Shown one piece after another: positions 7,794-17,515 of a stretch of 64,000 bases of DNA (position 1 is the first letter of the stretch; every line of letters starts with the position of its first letter). The notes under the pieces are model-generated. The model saw only the letters and a program-made list of their open reading frames with translations, was not told the origin of the DNA and did not search any database. The translations under genes were made by a program, and so were the position numbers. Source of the stretch: Halomonas sp. MCCC 1A13316 (GTDB lineage Bacteria; Pseudomonadota; Gammaproteobacteria; Pseudomonadales; Halomonadaceae); the NCBI RefSeq assembly GCF_014931605.1, contig NZ_CP053382.1, positions 248,001 to 312,000 of the forward strand, in the 5' to 3' direction.

Positions 7794-8408
7794 TCAAGCG
7801 CCGAAGAACGCCCGGGCGGCAGTTTCCGGGTCCGGCTGGCCGCAGATCCCCGACACTACCGCCGGTCCCTTCGCCCCGGCCGCGCGTACCCGGCGTGCAT
7901 GTTCTGCCTTGAGCCCGCCGATGGCCACCGCCGGCAGGGGACTTGCCGCCACCAGTGATGCCAGGCCATCGAAGCCCAGCGGCGTGGCGTGATTGCGCTT
8001 GGTTGAGGTAGCGAACACCGGGCCGAGGCCGAGGTAGTCCAGCGCCCCCGCGTCGAGTCGGGCGAGCTGGTCGTGGTTCTGCACCGAGAGGCCAATAATC
8101 GCGCCCTCGCCCAGCTCGGCCCGGGCCATGGCCACGTCGCCGTCATCCTGACCGAGATGCAGGCCGTCGGCGCCACTCGCCACCGCCACCGCCAGGCGAT
8201 CGTTGATGATCAACGGCACGCCGCTGCCGGCCAACGCTGCCTTGAGGCGCCGCGCCTGGTCGATCAGCTCGTCGTCGGAGGCCTGCTTGTCACGCAGCTG
8301 CACGATAGTGACACCGCCACGCACCGCAGCCACCGCGGTTTCCACCAGGCCATGGCGGGCGCAGAGTTCAGGGTCGGTTACCAGATAGAGGGAAAGATCT
8401 AGGCGCAT
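7794..8408 (-). CDS. thiE: Thiamine-phosphate synthase
   Basis: 204 residues from MRLDLSLYLVTD. TIM-barrel ThiE signatures are present: LYLVTDP, VQLRDK, LIINDRLAVA, GLHLGQDD, GLSVQNHDQL, LGLGPVFATSTK and AIGGL. The enzyme joins HMP-pyrophosphate and thiazole phosphate to give thiamine monophosphate in the cytosol. The start was set at 8406-8408 because the family begins just before LYLVTD; the open frame upstream is not conserved in type. No other thiamine gene is adjacent and no TPP riboswitch pattern was seen upstream. Confidence 0.93.
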   Translation of the reverse strand: MRLDLSLYLVTDPELCARHGLVETAVAAVRGGVTIVQLRDKQASDDELIDQARRLKAALAGSGVPLIINDRLAVAVASGADGLHLGQDDGDVAMARAELGEGAIIGLSVQNHDQLARLDAGALDYLGLGPVFATSTKRNHATPLGFDGLASLVAASPLPAVAIGGLKAEHARRVRAAGAKGPAVVSGICGQPDPETAARAFFGA

Positions 8409-8573
8409 GAAAAGCCTCAGAAATTGGAGAGCCTTGTCCGAAAAGTCGGCGAGCGCAGGCCAGGCAAGGGAAAAATCGATGAGATAACGGAGTTTACATG
8501 GAGTAAATGAGTATATTGAGTCGATTTTTAACGCAGTATGGCCAAGCGCAGGCAATTTTCGGGTAAGGCGAAG

Positions 8574-9098
8574 TCAGGGCGCTGGGCCGGCGGCCCTCAG
8601 GAACCTATCCTGCCAGTAGTCGATATGCAGCGGCACACTGGTGACCTTGCGGCCGCTACCGGGGGCATGGATCATCTGGCCGTTGCCGCGATAGATCCCC
8701 ACATGGGTGGCCTTGCGCCGGTCGCCGAAGAACAGCAGGTCGCCCGGCTGGGCCTGCTTCACGCTGGGCAGGGCGCGGTACTGCTCGTCGGCGGTGCGCG
8801 GTACCCGGATGCCCGCCGAACTGTAGACCATCTCCACCAGCCCCGAGCAGTCGAGCCCCGACGGGGTATTGCCGCCATAGCGATAGGGCGTACCCAGCGC
8901 ACTCTTCGCGCTGGCCAGGATCAGTGCCCGCTCGATGGAGAGGCCCTCCGAGCCGGGTCCTGGATCATGGGTCGCCAGGTCCCGGCTGGCGCAACCGGCC
9001 AGCAGCGCCAGCGCCAACAGGCCAACCAAGCGGCACAGCAAGCGCCCGGCGGCACAATGCTGTGGCCTTGGTGCAGTGGCGAGTGGTGAGGTCGGCAT
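8574..9098 (-). CDS. NlpC/P60-family lipoprotein, putative cell-wall endopeptidase
   Basis: 174 residues. The lipobox LLAGC places the lipidated Cys at residue 36 after a long hydrophobic signal. The C-terminal NlpC/P60 (C40) domain has GTPYRYGG, the catalytic Cys84 in GLDCSGLV, His132 in THVGIY and a third polar residue His144 in MIHAP. Such enzymes cut the gamma-D-Glu-mDAP bond of peptidoglycan stem peptides, similar to E. coli Spr/MepS. It is probably anchored to the outer membrane. A first Met closer to the hydrophobic core is not available, so the N-terminal region is somewhat long. It is encoded alone. Confidence 0.88.
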   Translation of the reverse strand: MPTSPLATAPRPQHCAAGRLLCRLVGLLALALLAGCASRDLATHDPGPGSEGLSIERALILASAKSALGTPYRYGGNTPSGLDCSGLVEMVYSSAGIRVPRTADEQYRALPSVKQAQPGDLLFFGDRRKATHVGIYRGNGQMIHAPGSGRKVTSVPLHIDYWQDRFLRAAGPAP

Positions 9099-9232
9099 CG
9101 GTGGCCCCCGTGAACTGATACTTTCCCTACTTTAGCGTGAACCGAAGGGTCATGGCAGCCGCTCGCGGCTGGAAAAACGTCGAAGCGATAAGCATCATCG
9201 TGGCTATCGAATGCATCGCAAAGGAGAGAGGC

Positions 9233-9766
9233 ATGAGCTTCAAGGGAGAGCAGCACCCCGGCGTGAAGGCGCCAACGGCGGAATCGCAGGGCTTTCGCCT
9301 CAACCACACCATGCTGCGGGTCAAGGACCCGGAGAAGGCATTGGCCTTCTACACCCGAGTGTTCGGCATGCAGGTCCTGCGTCGGCTCGACTTCGAGGAA
9401 CTGGGCTTTTCGCTCTATTTCCTGGCCAAGCTGGGGGCGAGCGAGCAGGCGCCCGAGGACGAGGGCGAGCGCACGGTATGGACTTTTCGTCAGAAGGGGC
9501 TGCTGGAACTCACCCACAACTGGGGCACCGAGAGTCAGGACGACTTCGCCTACCATGACGGTAACGCCGAGCCTCAAGGCTTCAGCCACATCTGTTTTTC
9601 GGTACCGGACCTCGAGGCCGCCGAAGCGTGGTTCGACGCCAACGACGTTACCTTCGTCAAGCGCTCCGACCAGGGCAAGATGAAGAACGTGGTGTTCGTC
9701 AAGGACATGGACGGCTACTGGATCGAGGTGGTCCAGGCCGACCGCCTGGCGCAGTTGGGCGACTGA
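9233..9766 (+). CDS. gloA: Lactoylglutathione lyase (glyoxalase I), long zinc-type form
   Basis: 177 residues starting at MSFKGEQHPG behind an AAAGGAGAG ribosome-binding site. The sequence HTMLRVKDPEKALAFYTRV, LELTHNWG, GFSHICFSVPD and GYWIEVVQ matches the longer eukaryotic-like glyoxalase I group found in pseudomonads. Metal ligands can be placed in NHTM (His where the human enzyme has Gln), LELTHN (Glu), GFSHI (His) and YWIEV (Glu). It isomerises the methylglyoxal-glutathione hemithioacetal to S-lactoylglutathione in the cytosol. It is a single-gene unit, convergent with the dioxygenase gene. Confidence 0.92.
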   Translation: MSFKGEQHPGVKAPTAESQGFRLNHTMLRVKDPEKALAFYTRVFGMQVLRRLDFEELGFSLYFLAKLGASEQAPEDEGERTVWTFRQKGLLELTHNWGTESQDDFAYHDGNAEPQGFSHICFSVPDLEAAEAWFDANDVTFVKRSDQGKMKNVVFVKDMDGYWIEVVQADRLAQLGD

Positions 9767-9779
9767 CTGCCGTGCGCCC

Positions 9780-10517
9780 TCAGGCGAGGGCGTAGAGGTC
9801 CATCGCCAGCACGCCGTGCTCCACGCTGTGGTGCAGGCGGCTGGCCTCGCCACCCGCGCCCAGCGCCACCAGCAGCGGCTGAAAGTGCTCGGGCGTGGGG
9901 TGGTTGCGCCGCGCTTGCGGGGCGCTTTCCCACTCGAGCAGGGCGCTGCGCTCGCCGCTCGTCAGCTTCTCGTGTATCCAGTCGCTGAATTCGCCGACCC
10001 AGGCCGGCATCGGTGTGCCCTCTGCCTGCATCTCGGCGAGGTTGTGGGTCAGGCTGCCCGAGCCGACGATCAGCACGCCCTCTTCACGCAGCTTCGACAG
10101 CGTCTCCCCCAGCGCTAGCAAGGCCTGGTTCGACCAGCTGACCGGCAGCGACAGCGACACCACCGGCACGTCGGCGGCGGGAAACATCAGCGACAGCGGC
10201 ACCCAGGCGCCGTGGTCCAGGCCACGCTCCACCGGCACGGCGTTGAGCTTGCGAGCCAAGCGCAATGCCAGCTCAGGCTCGCCCGGCGCCGGGTACTGGC
10301 ACTCGAAAAGCGCGCGGGGGAAGCCGCCGAAGTCGTGGATGGTCTCGGGGTGTGCACTGGTGCTCACCAGCAGGCGCTCGCTGGCCCAGTGGGCCGAGAC
10401 CACGACAATGGCCTTGGGCGAGAGTGTCTGGCCGAAATCGCGCAGAAAATCGTGCGCCGGCGTCTCGGTCAGCGCCAGCATGGGCGAGCCGTGGGAGATG
10501 AACAGGCTGGGCAACAT
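9780..10517 (-). CDS. DODA-type extradiol ring-cleavage dioxygenase (YgiD-like)
   Basis: 245 residues. Class III extradiol dioxygenase motifs are present: LFISHGSPM near the N-terminus, VVVSAHWAS, LDHGAWVPL and GSGSLTHNL, supplying the histidines that bind the active-site metal. It is closest in pattern to E. coli YgiD (4,5-DOPA dioxygenase). The natural substrate in bacteria is uncertain. ATG at 10515-10517 is chosen because a GAGGAG site lies about 9 bases ahead; another Met lies 6 codons upstream. It follows a DoxX gene and a LysR regulator on the same strand, a common trio. Confidence 0.85.
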   Translation of the reverse strand: MLPSLFISHGSPMLALTETPAHDFLRDFGQTLSPKAIVVVSAHWASERLLVSTSAHPETIHDFGGFPRALFECQYPAPGEPELALRLARKLNAVPVERGLDHGAWVPLSLMFPAADVPVVSLSLPVSWSNQALLALGETLSKLREEGVLIVGSGSLTHNLAEMQAEGTPMPAWVGEFSDWIHEKLTSGERSALLEWESAPQARRNHPTPEHFQPLLVALGAGGEASRLHHSVEHGVLAMDLYALA

Positions 10518-10585
10518 GGCGATGCTCCTCGACATATGGCGCCGCGGGGCGACGCCATCTTGTAAATGATAGGGGCGGAGGCCGC

Positions 10586-11029
10586 TCAGGCGAAGCGACG
10601 GCTGAGCACCAGGCTACCGCTGCCGAGGCCTGCCTGAACCAGCAAGGCGATCGCCCAGAACACTGGATACTCCCAGCCGCCGCCTTCATTGGAGAACACC
10701 CAGCCGTTGCCGGCATGCACCCAGGCGGCGCCGAGCAGTACCGGAATCAATGCCAGGCTCACCCAGCGGGTGTAGACACCGAACAGCAGGGCCAGGCCGC
10801 CGCCGACTTCGGCCAGAATGGTCAGGTAGGCGATGAAGCCGGGCAGGCCGATCGACTCGAAGTAGCCGACGGTGCCGGGCACGGTGAAGACGAATACCTT
10901 GAGCAGGCCGTGGGCCAGGGCCATGACGCCGAGCGACACGCGCAGCAGGGCGGTGGCGTGGGCCTGGATAGATTGGCTCTGTGAGGCGTTGGCCAACGAG
11001 GGGCTGGCTTGAGTGGCTTGCGATTGCAT
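10586..11029 (-). CDS. DoxX-family membrane protein
   Basis: 147 residues with four hydrophobic helices. The DoxX pattern is seen in LRVSLGVMALAHGLLK, the GYFESIGLPGFIAYLTILAEVGGGLALL segment (positions about 55-82) and a WVHAGNGW loop. DoxX-like proteins sit in the inner membrane and are linked to quinone or thiosulfate redox chemistry and oxidative stress; the exact role here is not known. The N-terminal 25 residues are polar and Gln/Ser-rich. It lies between a LysR gene and the ring-cleavage dioxygenase gene, all on the same strand. Confidence 0.82.
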   Translation of the reverse strand: MQSQATQASPSLANASQSQSIQAHATALLRVSLGVMALAHGLLKVFVFTVPGTVGYFESIGLPGFIAYLTILAEVGGGLALLFGVYTRWVSLALIPVLLGAAWVHAGNGWVFSNEGGGWEYPVFWAIALLVQAGLGSGSLVLSRRFA

Positions 11030-11110
11030 GGGAAGGACTCCGTTATCGTCAGGGATGCCTTCACTTTACGCTGCGCGCTTCTTGGGATAATCATCGTCAC
11101 GTGAACAACA

Positions 11111-12025
11111 TCATTGCGCGAGAGGCGACAATCCCATCTCCCGCTCCCATTCGGGAGGATCCCCCCACGCCTCGGCCAGGAAGTCGAGCAGGCGTTCAAC
11201 CTTGGCCGGCAGGTGGCGCCGCGCGGGGTAGACGCCATGAATGCCGATGGTCACGCTGGCTTCCTCGATCAGCAACGGCACCAGGCGCCCGCTCCTGATG
11301 CTTTCGTGAATCAGGAAGCTCGGCTGGTGGGCGATGCCCAGCCCGGCTTCGGCGGCCTGGGTCAGCACGTCGCCGTTATTGCTCTCCAGCGGTCCATGGA
11401 CCGCCAGGCGCTCACTGCCGAACTGCCAGTCGGAGCCGCGGGCCGTGCGATAGCGCAGGCAGCGATGCTCGGCCAGTTCGGCCAGAGTGCGCGGTTCGCC
11501 GAAGCGTGCCAGGTAGTCGGGTGAGGCACACGGTACCATGCGGCAGCGCGCCAGGCGGCGCACCACCAGGCTGGAATCGGGCAGGCTGCCGATGCGGATC
11601 GCCAGGTCGTAGCCCTCCTCCAACAGGTCCACCCGGCGATCGTTGAGGTCGAGGCGTACCTCAAGAGCAGGGTGCTCGAGCATGAAGCGGGTGATGACAG
11701 GGGAGAGGAAGCGCATGCCGAAGGACATCGGGCCGTTGACCCGCAGCCGGCCGCACACCTCGGTGCTGCCGGCGCCCAGCTCGGCTTCGGCCTCTTCCAG
11801 CGATTGCAGGATGCCCTGGGCGCGGGCGAGGTAGCTTTCGCCGGCTTCGGTGAGATGCAGTCGCCGGGTGGTACGCTGCAGCAAGCGCACGCCCAGGTGG
11901 CTCTCGAGTTCCATGATCAGCCGTGAGATCCGCGTGCGCGACAGGTCCAGCGTCTCCGCCGCGCGGGTATAGCTGCCGAGTTCGGCGACGCGCACGTAGG
12001 CGGTCATGGCGTCCAGCAGGTTCAT
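11111..12025 (-). CDS. LysR-family transcriptional regulator
   Basis: 304 residues. The N-terminal winged helix-turn-helix (residues 1-60) has the LysR form: MNLLDAMTAYVRVAELGSYT, RAAETLDLSRTRISRLIMEL and LGVRLLQRTTRRLHLTEAG. The effector domain follows, with the usual GRLRVNGPMSFG and DLAIRIGSLPDSSLV. It belongs to the large PA2220/DhcR-like group of LysR regulators often adjacent to DoxX or oxidoreductase genes. The 81-bp gap to doxX is where its own target promoter would be expected, since the downstream genes run in the same direction. No effector can be inferred. Confidence 0.88.
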   Translation of the reverse strand: MNLLDAMTAYVRVAELGSYTRAAETLDLSRTRISRLIMELESHLGVRLLQRTTRRLHLTEAGESYLARAQGILQSLEEAEAELGAGSTEVCGRLRVNGPMSFGMRFLSPVITRFMLEHPALEVRLDLNDRRVDLLEEGYDLAIRIGSLPDSSLVVRRLARCRMVPCASPDYLARFGEPRTLAELAEHRCLRYRTARGSDWQFGSERLAVHGPLESNNGDVLTQAAEAGLGIAHQPSFLIHESIRSGRLVPLLIEEASVTIGIHGVYPARRHLPAKVERLLDFLAEAWGDPPEWEREMGLSPLAQ

Positions 12026-12044
12026 GGTCCCTCCTCGCGCAGCG

Positions 12045-13193
12045 TCAGTAACCCGTCATTTCCAGATAGCCAATGCCCATATCTTTACCGCTATCGCCGT
12101 CGCGTGCGACCACTTCACCCTCCCAGTAGGACACGCTGGTATCCATCCAGCGCTCGGCATGGGGCGCCTCGACGATCAAATCGAGCCCGGCGCCGGGAAC
12201 CTCCAGACGCCAACGGGTCGGCACCTCGCGTCCCGCAACCTGCTGTGTTTCGAGCGGCGTCATGTCGATCTCGTCGGGGCCAAGCGCGATGGGCTCGCCG
12301 CTCGGGGCAATCCAGGTGCCCGAGCGGTAGTCGCCACCGTCCGCGCCGCCGCCGCGCAGTTGAAAGGCCATCAGCTTGTGATCGCTATCCAGGTGCAGCG
12401 AGAACCAGTCCCAGCCCTGCTGGCGCTCGTCGAGCAGCTGGCTGCTCCATTCGCGATCGAGCCAGCCGCGCCCGCTCACCGCGCGCGTCTCGCCGTCCAG
12501 CATCACCTCGCCTTCGATGCGCCAGAAGGGCTGGCTGTAGTACATCGAACCCTGGCCGTTGGCGGACTTCTGACTGAAACCTTCGGCCCCATGCAGCACC
12601 AGCGGACCCTCGGCGGTGAGGGTCAGATCGTAGCCGAAGCCGCCGTGCTCGTCGTCCTGGTGCGCCGTCAATTGCAACTCGGCGAAGGTGTCGGTTTCGC
12701 TCGCCTCGTCTGATGTTTCTATATGGCTGGCCAGCTGCCAATGGTCGATCCAGGCCGCGAACGGCTCGGCGACCGCTCCCGCCTGGCTACTGTCGCTGGC
12801 GCTATGGCTGCGAGCGAAGCGCTCGGCTACCCGGTGGGTGTCGCCCCGGGAGACCGCCATGTGCGCCATCCACAGCTGATCGGCGGCCCACGGAGTAGGC
12901 TCGGGTTGCTGCTCAGGGGGAGTGAGCGCCTGGCGGAACAGTGTCCACTGCAGGCCCAGCGGTTCGCCGTGCTCGTCCTCGAGGTTGGCGGTGAGGTACC
13001 ACCATTCGATGCGATAGTCCGGGTGAGCGGCGTGATCCTCGGGGAAGCGCAGCGTGATGTCCGGGCCGGCCTGGGAGAAGTCGCCGGCCGCCTCGCCCAG
13101 GCCGGCGAAGCCGGCGGGTTCGCCGGACGGCGTTTCCTCGCCGCAGCCGGCCAGCGTCAGCAGCAGGAGCGCGACAACCAACCAGGGCCTCAT
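12045..13193 (-). CDS. AttH/CrtC-like lipocalin-fold lipoprotein of an export-type ABC unit
   Basis: 382 residues from MRPWLVVALLLLTLAGC, a type II signal peptide with lipobox LAGC. The mature domain has the AttH/carotenoid 1,2-hydratase signature DYRIEWWYLTANLEDE, GLQWTLFRQAL, GFSQKS and SGRGWLDREWSSQ. This family forms two lipocalin-like barrels. The gene starts by ATGA overlap with the stop of the FtsX-like permease gene (13190-13193). This ATPase, permease and AttH arrangement is widespread in proteobacteria but its cargo is unknown; a lipid or hydrophobic ligand is a reasonable inference. The much longer open frame upstream of this start lies opposite the permease gene and is not used. 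Confidence 0.85.
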   Translation of the reverse strand: MRPWLVVALLLLTLAGCGEETPSGEPAGFAGLGEAAGDFSQAGPDITLRFPEDHAAHPDYRIEWWYLTANLEDEHGEPLGLQWTLFRQALTPPEQQPEPTPWAADQLWMAHMAVSRGDTHRVAERFARSHSASDSSQAGAVAEPFAAWIDHWQLASHIETSDEASETDTFAELQLTAHQDDEHGGFGYDLTLTAEGPLVLHGAEGFSQKSANGQGSMYYSQPFWRIEGEVMLDGETRAVSGRGWLDREWSSQLLDERQQGWDWFSLHLDSDHKLMAFQLRGGGADGGDYRSGTWIAPSGEPIALGPDEIDMTPLETQQVAGREVPTRWRLEVPGAGLDLIVEAPHAERWMDTSVSYWEGEVVARDGDSGKDMGIGYLEMTGY

Positions 13194-15690
13194 GTGCCGC
13201 CCTCCTCGGCCAGCAGGGCGCGGGGCGGCGTGCGCCACAGGCGGGCCGCGGGTAGCGCCGCGGCAAGCAGCGCTACTGCGCCGGCGGTCGCCAGGGTCAG
13301 GAGAACGTCGCCGGGGAAGACGTGCAGCGGCAGGCGCCAGCCGAAGGCGGCGACATTGATCACCGCCACCAGCCCCAGCGCGAGCAGGCTGCCCAGCGGC
13401 ACGGCAAGGGCGCCGACGGCCAGCGCCATGCCGCCGAGCTGTGCCAGTTGAACGGTGACCAGCCGGGCGCGCGGCACGCCCAGCGCCCACAGCGGGGCGA
13501 GCTGGCGCCGGCGCTCCCGTGCCTGGGCCAGCAGGCTCGCGAGCAGGGCCAGGGCGGCCACGGCCAGGGTCAACACACTGAGCGCCCGGGTGATGGTGAA
13601 GGTGCGTTCGAAGATCTCGACGGAGACCCGCTTCACCTCGCGCTGGTCCACCAGCGCATCGCTGCCGAGCGCGAACCGCTGGCGCAGCGCGTCACGCAGC
13701 TCAACCTCGTCGGCACCCGCGGTGAGTGCGATGCCGATCGAGCTGAGCGTGGCGGCGAAGCGTTCGGCCAGCTGCGGCGTGGCCAGCAGCACCTCGCCGC
13801 GGGTGTTGCCGTAGTCGGGGTAGACGGCTGCGATCGTCAGCGTCTCCTGGCCACCCGGTGCCGTCAGCGTCAGGCGATCGCCCGGCGCCAGGTCCTGGTC
13901 AATGGCGAGCTGTTCGTTGACGAAGGCGGCCTCGCCCGCGGCGAAGTCCTGCCAGGCGGCGTCGCGCCCAACCTGGGTCGCGAGCAGCGGCCAGCTCGGC
14001 ATCAGCGTCTCGCCGGGGGTGATGCCGTAGAGGCCGACCGGCAGCTGCGGCGAGCGCAATCCTCCGGGGCTATCGATCTCGAGCAATGTTGCCTCGGCAT
14101 GGCGGGTCGGCAGCAGTTCGGCGACCTCGGGACGCTCGGCCAGCCACGCCTGCACCGTATCGAACTGCTCGGGGGCCGGGCGCAGGTAGTAGTCCGCCAC
14201 TAGGCGCTGGTCGAGCCAGTCGAGGAAGGTGAGGCGAAAGCCGCCCACCATGCTGCTCACGCCCAGGTTGGCGGAGAGCGCGATCAGCAGCGCCATCATC
14301 GCCAGTGCCAGCCGCGGCAGCTGCAGCTGCAGGTCGGCCAGCGCCCACTGCCCCAGCGGGCGGTGCCGCATCAACCGGCCGAGCCCGGCCAGGATCAGGG
14401 CGATCAGCGGGGGCAGCAGCAGGGCACTGGCCAGCAGCAGCGCGGCGATCAGGCCGAAGCCGGCCAGCAGACCCTCACCGGCGGGCTGACGTACTATCCA
14501 CGCCCACAGCACGAGCCCGACTGCCGCAACGCCGCCTCCCGCCAGGCTCATGCCGCGCAGCTGGCGGTAGAAGCCGGCGCGCCAGGCCTGGACCTGGCCC
14601 AGACCTAGCACGCTCAGCTTGGCGGCCCGCCACAGTACACCGCTGCCGGCCAATAGCAGTCCGCCCAGGGTGACGCCGAGCCCGCCGAACCAGTAGTGCC
14701 AAGGCAGGTTGAGCGTGACCGCTACATCGGCGCCATACAGGCTACCCAGGGTGGCGGCCACGTCGGGCAGCAGCACTCGGGCCAGCCACACGCCGCTGAC
14801 GATGCCGGCCAGGGCGCCAATGACGCCCAGCAGCACAAGCTCCAACGCCAGCAGCCCGACCAGCCCGCGCCCCGACACGCCGAGAGCACGCAGCGTGCGC
14901 AGCATGCCCAGGCGCTGCTCCAACGCCAGGCCCAGGGCGGCCTGGACGATGAACAGGCCGACCACCAGTGCCAGTAGCGCCATGGCGGTGAGGTTGAGGT
15001 GGAAGCTCTCGGTGAGCTGGCCGGGCGAGACCAGCGTCGCCGACCGGGTCAGCACCAGCCCCTTGGGGGCGCGTTCGAGTGCGCCGGGCGCACTGACCAG
15101 GCGCGACAGCCGCTCGCCGCTGTCGAGCAGCACCGCGGCGGCGGCGATATCCATGACCAGGGTGCCGGGGGGCAGCATGGGGGAGAGCACCAACGGCGGC
15201 AGCCGGCCTTCGGCCAGGTGCGGCTCGGCGCCGAGGGCCTCGCGGGCGTTCATGCCCAGCGCAGGCAAGGTGTCCGGGGCGATGCGGGTCTGCCACGGCG
15301 GGGTGAGAAAATCGGTCAGCTCGCCCTGGCTCGTGGCGGCGGCGAAGGCGCTGTCGCCGGGCAGGGTGAAGGGGTCGATACCGATCACGCGCAGCTCGGT
15401 ACCGTCGGGTGCTACCAGCGTGCCCTCGAGCAGCGGCGAGACAGGCAGGCCGGCGCGGCGCAGGCGCAGGTAGTCGTCGCGGGTCAGCGGCTCGCCGTCG
15501 CGGCGCTCCAGGCGGTCGAGCCCGGTGGTGAACAGCGCCTCGGCGCGGGCATAACTGTCGCGTGCCGAGGCGTTGATCGCCTGCACGCCGCTCCACAGCG
15601 CACCGGCCACCCACAGCCCCAGCAGCAGCATGGCGAGCTGGCCGGGGTGGCGCTTGTAGTGCGAAAGCATTGTCGCCAAGGCGGTCAGCA

Positions 15691-15691
<1 letters not shown>
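13190..15691 (-). CDS. FtsX-like (MacB/LolC-type) ABC permease
   Basis: 833 residues. An N-terminal helix near residues 17-35 leads to a periplasmic domain. Three helices around residues 225-330 and a second set of helices further on, with a repeated FtsX domain ending at about residue 820, give the duplicated layout of large type VII ABC permeases. Segments such as LGMLRTLRALGVSGRGLVGLL and LAPLWALGVPRARLV are FtsX-family coupling regions. Such permeases are mechanotransmission devices or lipid/lipoprotein movers rather than classic importers. The start overlaps the stop of the ATPase gene by one base (TGATG), and the stop overlaps the AttH gene start. Confidence 0.88.
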
Positions 15692-16374
<683 letters not shown>

Positions 16375-16497
16375 GGCGGCTCCCGTCGATGTCGCGGCGA
16401 TGATCCCTTGGTCGCAGAGTATCTGGCCAAGGCTGCGGGTAACTTACCATGACCACGCGGCCTGATGTCGTCAGCCGGAACATAGGGGAAGTGGGAA

Positions 16498-17514
16498 GTG
16501 TCCGTCACGGTATCCATGCATTTCGTCAACGAGCTGTTTCGTGGCGTGCCCGAGGACGAAGCGGCTCGCGAGGCGTATCTTGCCCGTGCCGGGATTTCGC
16601 CGTTTCTTCTCAGTGCCCCTCACGGCCGGGTGACCGTGGAGCAGTTCGCCACGCTCTATCGCCTGCTGGTCAACGAGCACGACGACGAGACGCCGGGCTT
16701 CTTCGCCAGGCCGCTGCGCGGGGGTACGCTGAAGCTGCTTTGCCTGAGCGTGCTGGAGGCACCGACGCTGAAAGTGGCGCTGCACCGCTACATGCTGTTC
16801 TTCCGCATCGTAATGGACGACTTTGGCTATGAGTACAGCGTCGAGAACGGCCTGGCGCGGGTGGCGCTGGTGGAGCACCGGCCGCCAGCGGGCAGTCGCA
16901 TTCTCATCCACGAGCTGATGCTCAAGCTGTTCCACGGCATCGCCTCGTGGATGATCGCACGCAAGATCCCGCCGCTGATAATGGAGTGCGCCTATACCCA
17001 GCCGGCCCACAGCGCCGACTATCTCTACTTCTACCCGGGCAAGGTGAGCTTCGAGCGGCCGCAGACCGCCATCTACTTCGACGCCGCCCTGCTCGAACAG
17101 CCGATCCGCCAGACCAAACAGCACCTTGGCGCCTTCCTGCGCCGGGCACCCGCCGACTGGTTCTACGTCTCCTTCGCCGATCGGCTGGTCTCGCACCGGG
17201 TACGCGAACACCTCACGCGGCACCTGGCTACTTCGGGCTCGGTGCACGACGTGGCCAGGGCGCTGCACATGTCGGTGCGTACCCTATCGCGTCGACTGGC
17301 CGACGAGGGTACGCATTTCCAGGCGGTGAAGGACGAATTCCGCCGCGACGTTGCCATCCAGGCGTTGACCCGCTCCGAGCGCCCGCTGCCGGCCATTGCC
17401 GACGAACTGGGCTTCACCGACCTGGCGTGCTTCAGCCGCGCCTTCAAGGGCTGGACGGGGAACTCCCCCGCCGCCTATCGGCGGGCTCTAGTCCCCCTCT
17501 CCCGCATCTCCTGA
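16498..17514 (+). CDS. AraC-family transcriptional regulator
   Basis: 338 residues, starting at GTG 16498 with AGGGGAAG six bases upstream; an ATG six codons later is the alternative. The N-terminal part (residues about 20-200) resembles the arabinose-binding-like domain of OruR/ArgR-type AraC regulators. The C-terminal 100 residues hold two helix-turn-helix motifs: SVHDVARALHMSVRTLSRRLADEG and PLPAIADELGFTDLACFSRAFKGWTG. It is divergent from the LolD-type unit and its stop lies 1 base from the end of the convergent acyl-CoA ligase gene. Either neighbour could be a target; regulators of this group often control fatty-acid or amine catabolism. Confidence 0.87.
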   Translation: MSVTVSMHFVNELFRGVPEDEAAREAYLARAGISPFLLSAPHGRVTVEQFATLYRLLVNEHDDETPGFFARPLRGGTLKLLCLSVLEAPTLKVALHRYMLFFRIVMDDFGYEYSVENGLARVALVEHRPPAGSRILIHELMLKLFHGIASWMIARKIPPLIMECAYTQPAHSADYLYFYPGKVSFERPQTAIYFDAALLEQPIRQTKQHLGAFLRRAPADWFYVSFADRLVSHRVREHLTRHLATSGSVHDVARALHMSVRTLSRRLADEGTHFQAVKDEFRRDVAIQALTRSERPLPAIADELGFTDLACFSRAFKGWTGNSPAAYRRALVPLSRIS

Positions 17515-17515
17515 T

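Noticed and set aside
8409..8573. TPP riboswitch upstream of thiE
   Set aside because: No CUGAGA or ACCUGA-type thi-box core was seen in this stretch on the minus strand.
12045..13490. Start of the AttH-like protein about 100 codons further upstream
   Set aside because: That stretch is Arg/Ala-rich antisense-type sequence inside the permease gene; the true start has a lipoprotein signal and overlaps the permease stop by ATGA.
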